64,000 bases of DNA from Erodium maritimum (taxonomy: Eukaryota > Streptophyta > Magnoliopsida > Geraniales > Geraniaceae): NCBI GenBank assembly GCA_963921825.1, contig OY997589.1, positions 83,932,523 through 83,996,522 of the forward strand, read 5' to 3'. Position 1 is the first letter of the stretch, and each line of letters opens with the position of its first letter. Below are positions 44,592 through 54,879 of this stretch, one piece after another. The position numbers and the translations under genes were made by a program. Below the pieces are notes generated by a model. That model saw only the letters and a program-made list of their open reading frames with translations. It ran no database searches and was not told the origin of the DNA.

Positions 44592-45326
44592 TGTCACGCC
44601 CCAAATCCGGTTTTGACCGGACTCGAGACGTGAACTAAGAACGATAATAAATAACAACCACTAAAATAAACTTTGAATAAAACTTCGAAAATTGTATAAT
44701 CTGAACTAACCAACGAGTCAGAATCTCAAAAGTAATATAAACAAACGGTTTAAAAACATAAATGAAAATACGTCTCTAATCAGGTAAACTCCCGGACCCT
44801 CAGTAGCTCCCGAGCTCTGAGACATCCTACAGCTTACTCAACAAGGAAACCTGTAAAACAACAGTAAACACGAAGGGGTGAGCTTTCGCTCAGTAGGAAA
44901 AAACAATAAAGTAAAAGAACCCCCGTTATAGCAAAAAAAACAAATAGTACAAGTATTCAAGTTTATAAATTTGAACGATTAAACATAAGTGATGTATATA
45001 TAGATCAAAAGAGTTCCAAAGCTTTAAAGAAGGTGGCGTTCAAGGAAATCAACGGAGAATAACGAATGCAACAGGGAAATGATTAAAGTAACACCCAAAT
45101 ACCGATACACCAAATGTCAACTCTCAAAACTCTGATCTGCACCCTAACTGGTACATCATATCAGATTCCCCTCGATCCATGGAAGACACAGTCATTGGGG
45201 ATCTCGTAACGCACAACGGACAGTAAATCATACATGCAAGTAAAGCAATAACAGCCACGCAATCAATCATTAACAATACATACACAATAAGTCCCCCTTA
45301 ATATGCCGGATCTTACGATTATAGCA

Positions 45327-45643
45327 CAATTTACCAACACTCGATCGGAGGGCATGCGCACCCTACCACAATTCATAGCTCGTTTTACCGACACTTAGTC
45401 GGAAGGTAGGTACACCTTGTCACTGGCAACAACACGTTTTACCGACTCCTGGTCGGAAGGTAGGCACACCTTATCACAGAATCACAACACGTTTTACCGA
45501 CTTCTAGTCGGAAGGTAGGCACACCTTAACAATGTCAACATCATGTTTTACCGACTCCCAGTCGGAAGGTAGGTACACCTTATCACAGAATCGCAGCACG
45601 TTTTACCGACCTCTAGTCGGAAGGTAGGCACACCTTAACAGAG
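45327..45643. repeat. Minisatellite of about 54.5 bp, six units, each with a small hairpin
   Basis: Units start near 45328 (diverged), 45382, 45436, 45491, 45545 and 45600, giving periods of 54, 55, 54 and 55. Each later unit has GTTTTACCGAC-N5-8-GTCGGAAGGTAGGCACACC. CCGAC...GTCGG is a short stem, and its loop (ACTTA, TCCTG, TTCTA, TCCCA, CTCTA) varies while the stem is kept. Confidence 0.9.
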
Positions 45644-45830
45644 GATCACCCATAATAGAGGAACATACCAAATAGTCATAGTACAATCATAGCTTAGCAA
45701 CTCACAATATTACCACAACACACCACAAGAACTCATATTAACGATCACGCTTACCGGTCTAACTTACCAATCCCGTATCCATCGGTCTATTACTCACCCG
45801 ATCATACCATTTGGCACAGACAATTTACAT

Positions 45831-45902
45831 TCAAACATTCATTCAATCAATCATTCAAACATTCATTCAATCGATCATTCAAACATTCATTCAATCAATC
45901 AC
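45831..45902. repeat. Short tandem repeat CATTCA(A/T)
   Basis: Three units of ATTCAAACATTCATTCAATC-type sequence, each about 28 bp, inside the solo LTR. Confidence 0.8.
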
Positions 45903-46260
45903 AATCATCACAATTTATTTAGTTTAGTTTGACTCTTATTTTAACCTAAGGACGAAGCAAGCACGGCATGCGAGGCAATCACAAACAATCCTAAGGCTCA
46001 TCACGGCTATTCTACCAGCACAACAATTTCCCAAGATATTGAAAGCGGTTAACTAGTGAATCGCATCTTATATGTTACTAAGACACGTCCGGTTATTATT
46101 GTAATAAAAACACGATTATTCTAGTGAATCACACCCTATATGCAATCTAGGACCTTTCCGGTTATTAATTATCCTATAGGCATACTATTAGCAGTTCTTA
46201 AAATTAGGAGTGGAGTTTACGGCTTTTCCCTACCTCAAGAAGATCACAACAGCTACGTCT

Positions 46261-46352
46261 CCTAGCTGTTGACGTCCGGGCCTAACTCCGGTCTTCTCAG
46301 TCAAAGTCCAAGTCCGAGTTTAACTCCGGTCTTCTCAGGCGAAGTCCAGTCT
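46261..46352. repeat. Direct repeat CTCCGGTCTTCTCAG within the solo LTR
   Basis: TAACTCCGGTCTTCTCAG followed by (T/G)(C/C)(A/G)AAGTCCA(A/G)T occurs twice, about 50 bp apart. Confidence 0.75.
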
Positions 46353-47265
46353 AGGGCACTTTCCAGCGAGTGTTTAGTCTGGTACGGCGGCGGACGGCGA
46401 CGGTGAGCTCTGAGGAGGGAAGAGGAGGTCGGGGAATGGACGGTCGACACTCCACTCACCTGGCTTTACCTTTTGAGTCCGGCGAAGGGGAAACGAGCTC
46501 GGGAGAAGTGAACGCGCGCGACGACGACGACGGAACCAGATCTGGTTCACGAGCACGCCTCACTGGCTTGGTCTCCTTCCTGTCACAGCTCGACGACGAG
46601 TTTCCGCTCCGTCTCGAGGTTGATGGCTTGCTTTGTGACGGGGAGTGAGGGACGAGGTCGCCGTCGACGAAGCGCAGAGAGAGAGAAAATGAGTGAATCG
46701 CGAAGGGAGAAGGGAGAGAGGTGAGGGAGAATATGGAGGACGAGCGAAAAGAGAAGAGGGAGGACGAGGGAGGTCGGGCCTCCAGCGATGTGTGCGAGAG
46801 CGAGAGAGGAATGGGTGAGACGGTGGAGGCGTTCTCGGGGTTTGTGCAAAGAAGAGAGGAAGAAGGAGTGTGAATAGGGTTTCGTGGGTGTTGGGCCTGG
46901 TGCGTGTGGGCTTGGGCGAGGCGCGTGTGGGCTTAAGCCTGGCCCAGATTTCAATCCAGCCCAAAACCCCTCACCTCTCTTCTTTTTTTTGTTTTTTTTT
47001 TCTTCTCAAATTTAACTTGTTGCAAAAACTCACCCCAATGTTTGAGATTGCCAAACACTATCCTTTTAACACAAAGTGGGTTTTACACAAAGCATCAGCC
47101 ATCACTCGTATTTGTTGCAGCTGTGGTGTTTATTGACTCACTAAGTAGTCATTAATTAAAAACATCGACCATTTTTCTCCCCGTGTGTGGTGTACGTATA
47201 TAATACACCTTGATTGAGAGAGTTAAGAAACAATCAACCAAAAGATATAGCAATCAAGAGACGAA

Positions 47266-48346
47266 GATGGTGGCCAAAGTACTCCTTTGTCTGTCTCACA
47301 TTGGCGGCGATCTGGGCGACGGCACCAGCCGTCGATGTGGGCTATATGCAGCTGGTTCAGAGCTGGCCACCTTCAGTGTGCAAGGTCGACAAATGCAACA
47401 CAACCGTGTTTCTGGAACATTTCGTTTAGAGGCGGATCCAAGAATATAATTTAGAGTATGCCATCGGCTATTACTAAATGTGATAGAAAAATAAATACAA
47501 ACTACACTCACATGCAGACTACGTGCAAATTACGTGCTAGACAGATCTTAAAACGATCATAATATTTTCATACGAACTCCGATTTAGGTCTGTAAGACAT
47601 GAAATCGAAGGTAAATGATAGCTCTATGATTTTATATAACTTTTTTTGGACAAGAGTATGCAATGGCATACCCTATACCCCTCTAAAACAGTCACTGGCT
47701 TCGTTATACACGGATTATGGCCGGAGAAAAAAGGGTCCGAGTTGCACGATTGCACTAAAGAACCTTTGAAACAAACCAAGGTAACCATTTCTCTTCCTTA
47801 ATGTTTTTTTTATTCTCTAATTTTGTTCTACATTTATTTTTTTTTAAGATACTCAATTTGGTTCCAAAACTGAACCAGAACTGGGAGGCGTTGGTATACA
47901 AATCAAACAACGATTTTTGGTAGGTCGAGTGGAAGAAGCACAGTACATGCACCCGCTTCGAGATCCTAAAGTATTTCCAGCTCTCCTTGGAGGCATACGA
48001 AAAATATGATCTTAAAGATGCCCTTGGGAAAGCAGGTATGTATAAGTCGGTTGTTAGCTTCAATAACAATGTTTGTGTCGATCAATGTTTGTGTAATCAA
48101 ATCATTTTTTGTTACGGCTAATTTCAAGGTATAACACATGAGATGAAATCCGCTCCAACTGCCATCTCCAATGCCATCAAAGTTGTGACTGGCTTCGTTC
48201 CAACGGTGTACTATAGGGACGACAAAGATGGAGGTCAAGTGTTGCACGAGGTCTCGTTATGCTTTGACAAGACAGCCACTATACTCCAAGACTGCACGAA
48301 TAGACCTTACAGCCTCTTTGGTACAAACCCTATCGACTTCGTCTAG
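47266..48346 (+). pseudogene. RNase T2 family (S-like/extracellular ribonuclease) pseudogene
   Basis: Family parts in order: a hydrophobic leader ending LAAIWATAPA in a frame one base off the ATG at 47266, then QSWPPSVCKVDKCNTT, HGLWPEKKG (first active-site box with its His) at 47703-47770, NQNWEALVYKSNNDFW, EWKKHSTC (second active-site box; the usual G is S), and a last exon 48129-48346 ending in GTNPIDFV. Four lesions or changes are visible: a frameshift in the leader, an inserted element at 47427-47701, an in-frame TAG at 47922-47924 directly before VEWKKH, and that altered box. The active protein would be secreted and cleave RNA; this copy cannot make it. Confidence 0.88.
47427..47701. 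mobile_element. Insertion of about 275 bp in the RNase T2 pseudogene
   Basis: It splits the exon between EHF and the HGLWP box. TTCGT stands on both sides (CATTTCGT/TTAGAGG ... CTGGCTTCGT/TATACAC), a 5-bp target duplication. The ends GAGGCGGATCC and ACAGTCACTGGC are not inverted repeats, and AGTATGC(C/A)A occurs twice internally. Class not determined. Confidence 0.75.
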
Positions 48347-48600
48347 AAGAAACTGGCTTTTGGTATGAAAAGCTAGGTTTTCTCCACATCAAACCCTGAG
48401 ACTTGTAATAAACTTGTTATTGTTATCAAGGATCAATTATGATCCCCTGATCTATATATCTACACCGATTCTGTTTTGGAGCAATAAAAATCTCCTAGTT
48501 TCATATCATCCTCTAAAATACACTTAAAACATGTTCAACTTTAACATCAATAGAAAAAATTTGGGCGAACTGGAATAATTAGAATGAGGGACTGGAATGA
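48347..48600. other. Spacer after the RNase pseudogene
   Basis: Contains AATAAAAATC-type A-rich signals near 48485, possibly the old polyadenylation region. Nothing else was recognised. Confidence 0.4.
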
Positions 48601-51396
48601 CAAACATAAATTCAAACTATCTTCTACAAATAAAACTATGATGATGAAACACACTATTCTAGAGGCCTTTAGAGGGTCGAATCTTAAGGGATTACTAAGG
48701 CTAGGGGTTTCCTTGACGAAGTCGAAAAGTGTTTTGCTAAAAATGATAAGGTTGAGATGACTTCGCTTTTGACATCTTTGATGAAGATGAGGTATAAGGG
48801 TCAATGAAATGTAAGGGAGCACATCATGGAAATGTACCATGTTGTTTCAAGACTTGCATTAAAAATTGAGCTCTATGATGAGTTGCTCGTTCTTATGGTT
48901 CTTGTATCTCTTCCTAGACAATTTAACCAATTTAAAATTAGTTATAATTGTCAAAAGGAGAAATGGACTTTAAACGAACTCATTTCTCATTGTGTTTAAG
49001 AGTAAGAAAGACTGAAGCAGGATAAGTCTGAAAGTGCTCATTTGGCTAGTACCTCTAAAGATAAGAGCGAGAAAAAGAAAGTTTAGTCTCAAACTCGTAA
49101 GGCTCTAATTCAGGCTGCTAAATGTCCAATGCAAAAGAAACAGAATTGTGCTGAAAATGTCTGTTACTTTTACGAAAAACCTGGACATATGAAGAAAGAT
49201 TGTCCCAAGTATCTTGTTTGGCGTGCAAAAAAGGGTATGAATTTTTCTTTAGTATGTTTTACGGTTAATTTAGCTACAATGCCAAGAAACACTTGGTGGA
49301 TAGATTCAGCTGCCACCACTCACATAAGTGTGTCTGTGTAGGGTTGCCTAAGCTACCGACATCTAAATGATGGTGAAAGAAACTTCTTTGTGGGCGATGG
49401 AAATTCGGTAGAAGTGGAAGCAATTGGATATTTTAGGTTGTTAAGTACTGGTTGTTATTTGGATTTAAAATACATTTTTGTTGTGTTATCTTTAGCCAGG
49501 AATTTGGTTTGTGTTCCAGTGTTGGACAAATTACGATATTGTTGTTCATTTGGAAACAATAAGTTAAGTGTGTCTTTTAATTCAAATGTATTTGGAACCG
49601 GTTTAAGTACTTATGACAACCTTTATTTGTTGTAAACAATTGCATCCTAAAATGAAACCTTGCATGTGGAATCACGTGATACTAAACGCAAATTAAATAA
49701 GGAAACTTCGGCAACATTATGGCATAAGCACTCAGGTCATCTATCAAAAGATATAATGGAGCGCATTGTGTCTGTTGGTATTATGGAATCCCTTGACTTC
49801 ACAAACCTTGATGTTTGCATTGTTTGCATCAACGGAAAACAGGTCAAAACAAGGAGATTAAGTGCCAGCAGATCTTTGGATGTCTTAGAATTTATTCATA
49901 CGGATACTTGTGGGCCATTCCCCACGGCTTCTTGGAATGACCAACAATATTTCATATCATTCATAGACGATTTCTCACGTTATGGGTACTATATCTCATT
50001 CATGAGAAATATCAGTCATTGGACGTGTTCAAATTTTATAAGGCTAGAGTTTAGAATAAACTGGGCAAAAGAATTAAGAAAGTAAGGTCTAATCGTGGTG
50101 GTGAGTACTACGACATAAATGATGGCTCAAGATAGCAACGTCCAGAACCATTTGCTAAATTCTTAGAGGAATGTGGTATTGTTCCTCAGTACACCATGCC
50201 TAGGTTGCCTAGCATGAATGTTGGAATTAAAAGAAAGAATAAGACTCTTAAGGAAATGGTAAGGAGTATGATTGCTCATTCTACCTTACTTGAGTCACTC
50301 TGGGGAGAAGCACTAAAGACAGCAACCTACACTTTAAATAGAGTACCAACTAAAATAGTTTCAAAAACACCTTATAAGCTTTGGACATGCTGAAAGCCTA
50401 GTTTAAAGCATTTTCATATATGGGGATATCCATGAAATGATTTGTATGCCACATGAAAGGAAATTGGATTCCAAAATTGTGAGTAGTTACTTTATTGTTA
50501 TTCGGAGCACTCAATGGGGTATAAGTTTTATGATCTCATACATAAGAATATTTTTAGGCGGGAACTACAACATATTTTGAGGATTTTGAACTTGAGGGGA
50601 GAAATAAGGTTAAAGACATTGTCTTTGAGGAGGAATTGAGATCAAACTCGATTCTTACTGTCACTTTTAATAATGTTCAAGTTCATACACTTGTCATTGA
50701 TCAACAAGTGAATCTGAAACCTCAATAAGACAATATTGAACAACTCCCCGTTCAAGATGAAATAATTGTTCCATAAGAACAAATTCAACAACCTCAACAA
50801 CATGTTCCACTAAAGAGATCCACAAGAGAGAGAAGAACATATATTCTAGATGATTATATCATATTTCTCCAGGAACATGAAAATAGAGGGAAGATGATCC
50901 AATTGATTTTCCTCAAGTCTTGAAGGGTTCCGACTCTCTAAAATGGATTGATGTCATGAAGGAAGAGTATAAGTATATGCAAGACAATAAAGTTTTGAAA
51001 CTTGTCCCATTACCTAAAGGTGCAAAACCAATTAGTTGTAAATGGATTTTTAAAACCAAAAGGGATACAATAGGTAATGCGGAGGGGGTATAAGGAACAT
51101 CTTCTGCTAAAGGTTATACTCAAAAGAAAGACACTGATTTTGCAGACATTTTCTCTTATATTTCATCAAAAGACTTTTTTAGGATAATTAGGACACTTTT
51201 CGCTCATCTTGATCTTGAGTTGCATACGATGGATGTTAAGACAGTGTTTCTCAATAACGACATTAATGAAATAATGTATATGATACAACTAGAAAACTTT
51301 GAGACCGGAGACCAAAAGAAATTGGTTTGTGAATTAAAGAAATCCATTTATGGCCTCAAGTAAGCTTCCCGTTAATGGTACCTCATATTTCATAAG

Positions 51397-51636
51397 GTGG
51401 TTGTCTCGTTTGGTTTTGAGACAAATAAGGTTGATGATTGTGTGTATCACAAGTTCAAAAGGAGTATGTTTATATTCTTGATTTTATATGTCGATGACAT
51501 ATTCCTTGTCATCAACGATGTAGAATTATTGAAAGAAACCAAGAGATTTATATCTACTCATTTTATGATGAGAGATCTTGGGGAAGACTTTTTTGTTTTA
51601 GGGATCCAGATACTCACAAAAGAGATACACCAATAA
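51397..51636 (+). pseudogene. Copia reverse transcriptase palm fragment
   Basis: Contains the catalytic LYVDDIFLV box at about 51484-51510, then KETKRFISTHFMMRDLGE and a following GIQI. Upstream frames contain GAKPISCKWIFKTKRD and TVFLNNDINEIMYM with interrupting stops. Confidence 0.88.
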
Positions 51637-51776
51637 GGTACTCAGAGGTTTGACATGGAGGGTGGTAAAATACGTGACACCCGGTGGCTAAAGAAGATAA
51701 ATGAAGCCTTGCTCAGTGTCCTAAAGGTAATCTTGAGGTACTGGAAATACAAAAGATTTCCTATGCATCAATAGTT

Positions 51777-52340
51777 GTGAGTCTAATGTATGCTCAAGTA
51801 TGTATGCGTTTGGATATAACGTATGTTGTTGGGACGCCAGACAGATATTTAAGCAATCCAGGTATGAACCATTGGATAATATCCAAAAGGGTTATGAGAT
51901 ATATAAAGAGGAAAAAATTATATGCTCACTTACAAGAAATCAGATCGTTTGAAGGTCATTGGGTATTTAGATTTTGATTCCGCTAGGTGCCAAAATAGAA
52001 GAAAGTCTACATCATGCTATATTTACTTATTAGCCAGAGGAGCTATATCGTGGAAAAGTGTTAATAAAACATTTGTAGCTTCCTCCATTATGGCAGCGGA
52101 ATTTGTAGCATGCTATGAGGCATCAAACCAGGGAATATGGCTGCGAAACTTTGTCATTGGGCTGCACATTTTGGAAAATGTTGAAAGAACACTAAATTTA
52201 TTATGTAACAACAAATCAATAGTTTCATATTCCAACAATAACACGAGCTCGTCAAAGTCTAAACATATAGACATAAAGTTCTTAGTCGTGAAGGAAATAG
52301 TGCAAAATGGACAAGTATCCATATAGCATATTGGGTCAAA
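51777..52340 (+). pseudogene. Copia RNase H fragment
   Basis: SLMYAQVCMRLDITYVVG, DRYLSNPGMNHW, VMRYIK, then in another frame YLDFDSARCQNRRKSTSCYI, GAISWKS, SSIMAAEFVACYEAS and SKHIDIKFLVVKE. The C-terminal PPKVFHEH box follows at about 52377 after a stop. Confidence 0.88.
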
Positions 52341-52449
52341 CTTCAGGATAGGGGATCCAATCACTAAGCGTTAACCACCCAAGGTCTTTCATGAGCACAC
52401 TTCTCGTATGTGCATTACAACATTTGAGGATATTTTGGTTTAGTGGGAG

Positions 52450-54440
52450 TTTGTACTTTGCTCACTTTATGCATGCGGCTATGCTTAAGGTTAGAGGTTA
52501 AGGTTTTGGATAAATTCTAATCATAAATAACGCATTATGTTTTGGTTATTGACATCACTTAATTTTTAAGGAGGACCAGTTGGAAATAGGCATGTTGGAT
52601 CACATTGCATGTAATTTTCATGCTACGCATCTATGATTGATATGTGTCGTTTGATCATGCTTATATACGTGATCATTGATAGTTGAGTCTAAAGTTAATT
52701 GACAAATGATGCTTTGGCTCTATACAAGTGTATTGAGTGAAAAATCCAGTGAAAAATCCATAATCGAGCTCATCTTTTTTTTTTATCGGCAAAACAAAAT
52801 TAAATTAAAACATCTTTGGAGGTGAAATAGGAGTACAAATTGATCTAACTACAGACCACAAAAACCCAAAGAAGCACGCAGCTAACTGTAAGGGCACAAC
52901 CAAAGAGCATTCCAACAGTGAAATCTCAGCAACCACAAATAAAACCAACAAGGAACAAAAAAAAATGTGTTCCAATGAATGGAACCTCATCAACCCAACA
53001 TGGGTGCAAACCAAATAAACAAGGTCAAGTAACCTTATTTTACGAACATGAAGCCCAAAAAAGTAAGAAAATAGGTCTAAAACCTAGATTTTACAACCAT
53101 GAAGTACATAATTTAAAAAACGTTCTACAACCTAAAATTTTCCAACCATAAAGCTCAAACGATACTTGAAATAACCCAACTCTCTATTTAATGCTGAAGA
53201 GCAATTTGTCTCATTAGGACCATCAACCTCTGTCACAAAGAGTAAGATGGTTACTAAAAAGTCGACGGCCAACACCGCAAACGACAGAGACAAATCCAGA
53301 GGGTAATGACCACCAGAAATCACTAACCTTAAATAAAATATGAAGGACTCAACCAATAGGCAAACATGCCTTAACCACTCGCCTACGGCCAACACCTATA
53401 AACCGGCAAGCCCTTACCACTATAATGGAAGGAAACCGAAGATAACTAAGCAAAAACAACATAAGGACATCGAGGGGAACACAAACACATAATCAGAGGA
53501 ATGGAGAGCAAGTATACCTTATCCGAGAAGGAGCAACACCAGAAAAAACCTCCGCCGAGCAGGGGCCAACACCACAATAGCCAACGAGAAGGCACGACTC
53601 AAGAATATCCACAACGAACTACGAATAAGGGAGGTCGAGAAACGCGTCCCACCTTAGCCCTGATTCGAGACGCCGACGAAACACTGTAATCAGAGAGGCA
53701 GAAGTCGGGGAACAACAAATAGAAGCACCGAGAATGAAACATCCAGATCCGCAATGATCTATAACCCGGGAGGTCGAGAAACGAGTCACACATCGAATCT
53801 AGAACGAGTGACCGAGGCTTCGACGGGTCGAAACCCATAAAGCCCACTAGATCTTTGCAGCTACCCAATTCACGCGAACAACAACACGAGTTGCCCAGGC
53901 CGGAGCAACCATGACAAGATCTCCTGGAGAACGCCGGAGCTCCGACGAAACGTATTCGTTGAACGGACCAGCAGCTCGCCACCAAGAGAGAACACGGTGA
54001 AGGACTCGCTCCTCCTTGAAAGTCCACAACCGCGCACGGAAAAGCGCCGCTGAGCATAGATCCGACCGAAGGAGATGAGAGGGGGAAGAAGTGGAAAGCA
54101 GATGGTAGAAAGGAGAAGGGGCTGGCCACCGCCGGAAACAACCACGACTGTCACCAAAAGGTGAGGGTTCAAACGCGCGAATGGGTAAGGGGTAGGTTTA
54201 GACGCCCATAGAGCTTTTGAGAAGATGAAGAGTAGTAGGTTTTTCCTCAAGTATAAATATTTGCGATGATTTTAATCTTGTACATCTTCATCAAGTGATT
54301 TTCTCTAGCTTTAAGTAAGTAACAAGTAATTATTTCCGCTTTTTTGATCATGTGTTCTTATTAGTTCAAAAAAACTCTAAGGGATGATTCGAGTTTATGG
54401 ATTAACACTTTGTTTGTTGTTCTGGTTGAGCTAAAAATCC
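52450..54440 (+). repeat. Probable 3' LTR of the plus-strand copia, split by a retroposon
   Basis: A polypurine-like TAGTGGGAG at 52440-52448 marks the LTR start. After the insertion at 52777-54240, sequence typical of a copia LTR resumes: TATAAATA at 54252, then ATTTTAATCTTGTACATCTTC and AGTGATTTTCTCTAGC. No second LTR is available for comparison, so this is an inference. Confidence 0.45.
52777..54240 (-). mobile_element. Non-LTR retroposon, minus strand, with A-tail
   Basis: On the minus strand it ends TTTTGCCGATAAAAAAAAAA, the plant L1/retroposon 3' signature also present at 14945. It holds an open frame of 180 codons (54141-53599) rich in Ser, Cys and Phe with no recognisable domain, so coding status is doubtful. 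5' border approximate. Confidence 0.55.
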
Positions 54441-54879
54441 ATCCAACCTCTTACACCTCTTCGTGTCCGTTCTATTTTACTATTTATTTTTCATTGTAAG
54501 ATTTCTTTTTTCTTCCTTCCGTTGAGTCGACTTTCAATTTTTTGTTGCAATACATGTAAACAACGGTTTATGTTATAGTATTCGATTTAGGGAGGATAAA
54601 ATCATCCGACCAACGGAAACTTGACGCTCCCGATCCGTTCGAGTTAAATCGGATGGGTATTTTTCGGGTACAAGATTTGGCGATTCAAACGGGTACGGGT
54701 CGCCCCGCCCTGATTTCACACAAAGTATCCTTTTCTTTGGCCCATTATGGGTGGGATTTTGGGTGATTGTACTAGCATCAAAACTAAAGCCCATTAAACC
54801 AAAGCCCACTGTGCACCATCTCAATCTCCACATCTCTCGTTCACGGCGGCGCTTCCAATCATCACCGCTACAGAGAGCA
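54441..54879. other. Upstream region of the RimP-like gene
   Basis: No gene. A partial GC-ended repeat lies at 54600-54715 (GGATGGGTATTTTTCGGG ... GGGTACGGGTCGCCCCGCCC), an eroded relative of the GC-ended MITE class. The last 100 bases are promoter and leader. Confidence 0.45.

Larger units (their letters stand above)
44592..47087 (-). repeat. Solo LTR of a Ty3-type retrotransposon, about 2.5 kb
   Basis: Plus strand starts TGTCACGCCCCAAATCC, so on the minus strand the LTR ends ...GGGGCGTGACA, a common end of plant Ty3 LTRs. The other end is TTTTACA at 47087 (or TTTTAACA at 47071). CAAAG precedes 44592 and directly follows either candidate end, as expected for a 5-bp target duplication. No gag or pol lies nearby, so this is a solo LTR left by recombination. 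The minus-strand frames at 46560-46964, rich in Arg/Pro/Ser/His, are probably LTR sequence, not genes. Confidence 0.75.
48600..52460 (+). mobile_element. Ty1/copia retrotransposon, plus strand, heavily mutated
   Basis: Order: gag 48670-49000 (VREHIMEMYHVVSRLALKIE, SLPRQFNQFKISY), zinc knuckle CYFYEKPGHMKKDC at 49162-49205, protease WWIDSAATTHI at about 49290-49330, GAG-pre-integrase LWHKHSGHLSKDIMERIV at 49714, integrase (HTDTCGPFPTASW, FISFIDDFSRYG) to about 50400, reverse transcriptase 50930-51640, RNase H 51777-52350. Many stops and frameshifts are present. The 5' LTR is not found, so the copy is 5'-truncated or its LTR is unrecognisable. Confidence 0.9.

Noticed and set aside
45327..45643. 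A CRISPR-like array with palindromic repeats
   Set aside because: The units are contiguous minisatellite copies with diverging loops, without unique spacers or cas genes, in a plant LTR.
46560..46964. Two overlapping minus-strand open frames of 123 and 134 codons, rich in Pro, Arg and Ser
   Set aside because: They lie inside the solo LTR, have low-complexity composition from CT-rich DNA, and contain no domain.
47266..48346. A self-incompatibility S-locus, suggested by an S-RNase-like sequence
   Set aside because: The RNase T2 copy is broken in three places, no pollen-side F-box gene is visible anywhere in the window, and the protein looks as close to S-like extracellular RNases as to S-RNases.
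53599..54141. A 180-codon minus-strand open frame
   Set aside because: It sits within an A-tailed retroposon, is rich in Ser/Phe/Cys and has no recognisable domain; a chance frame is more likely than a gene.
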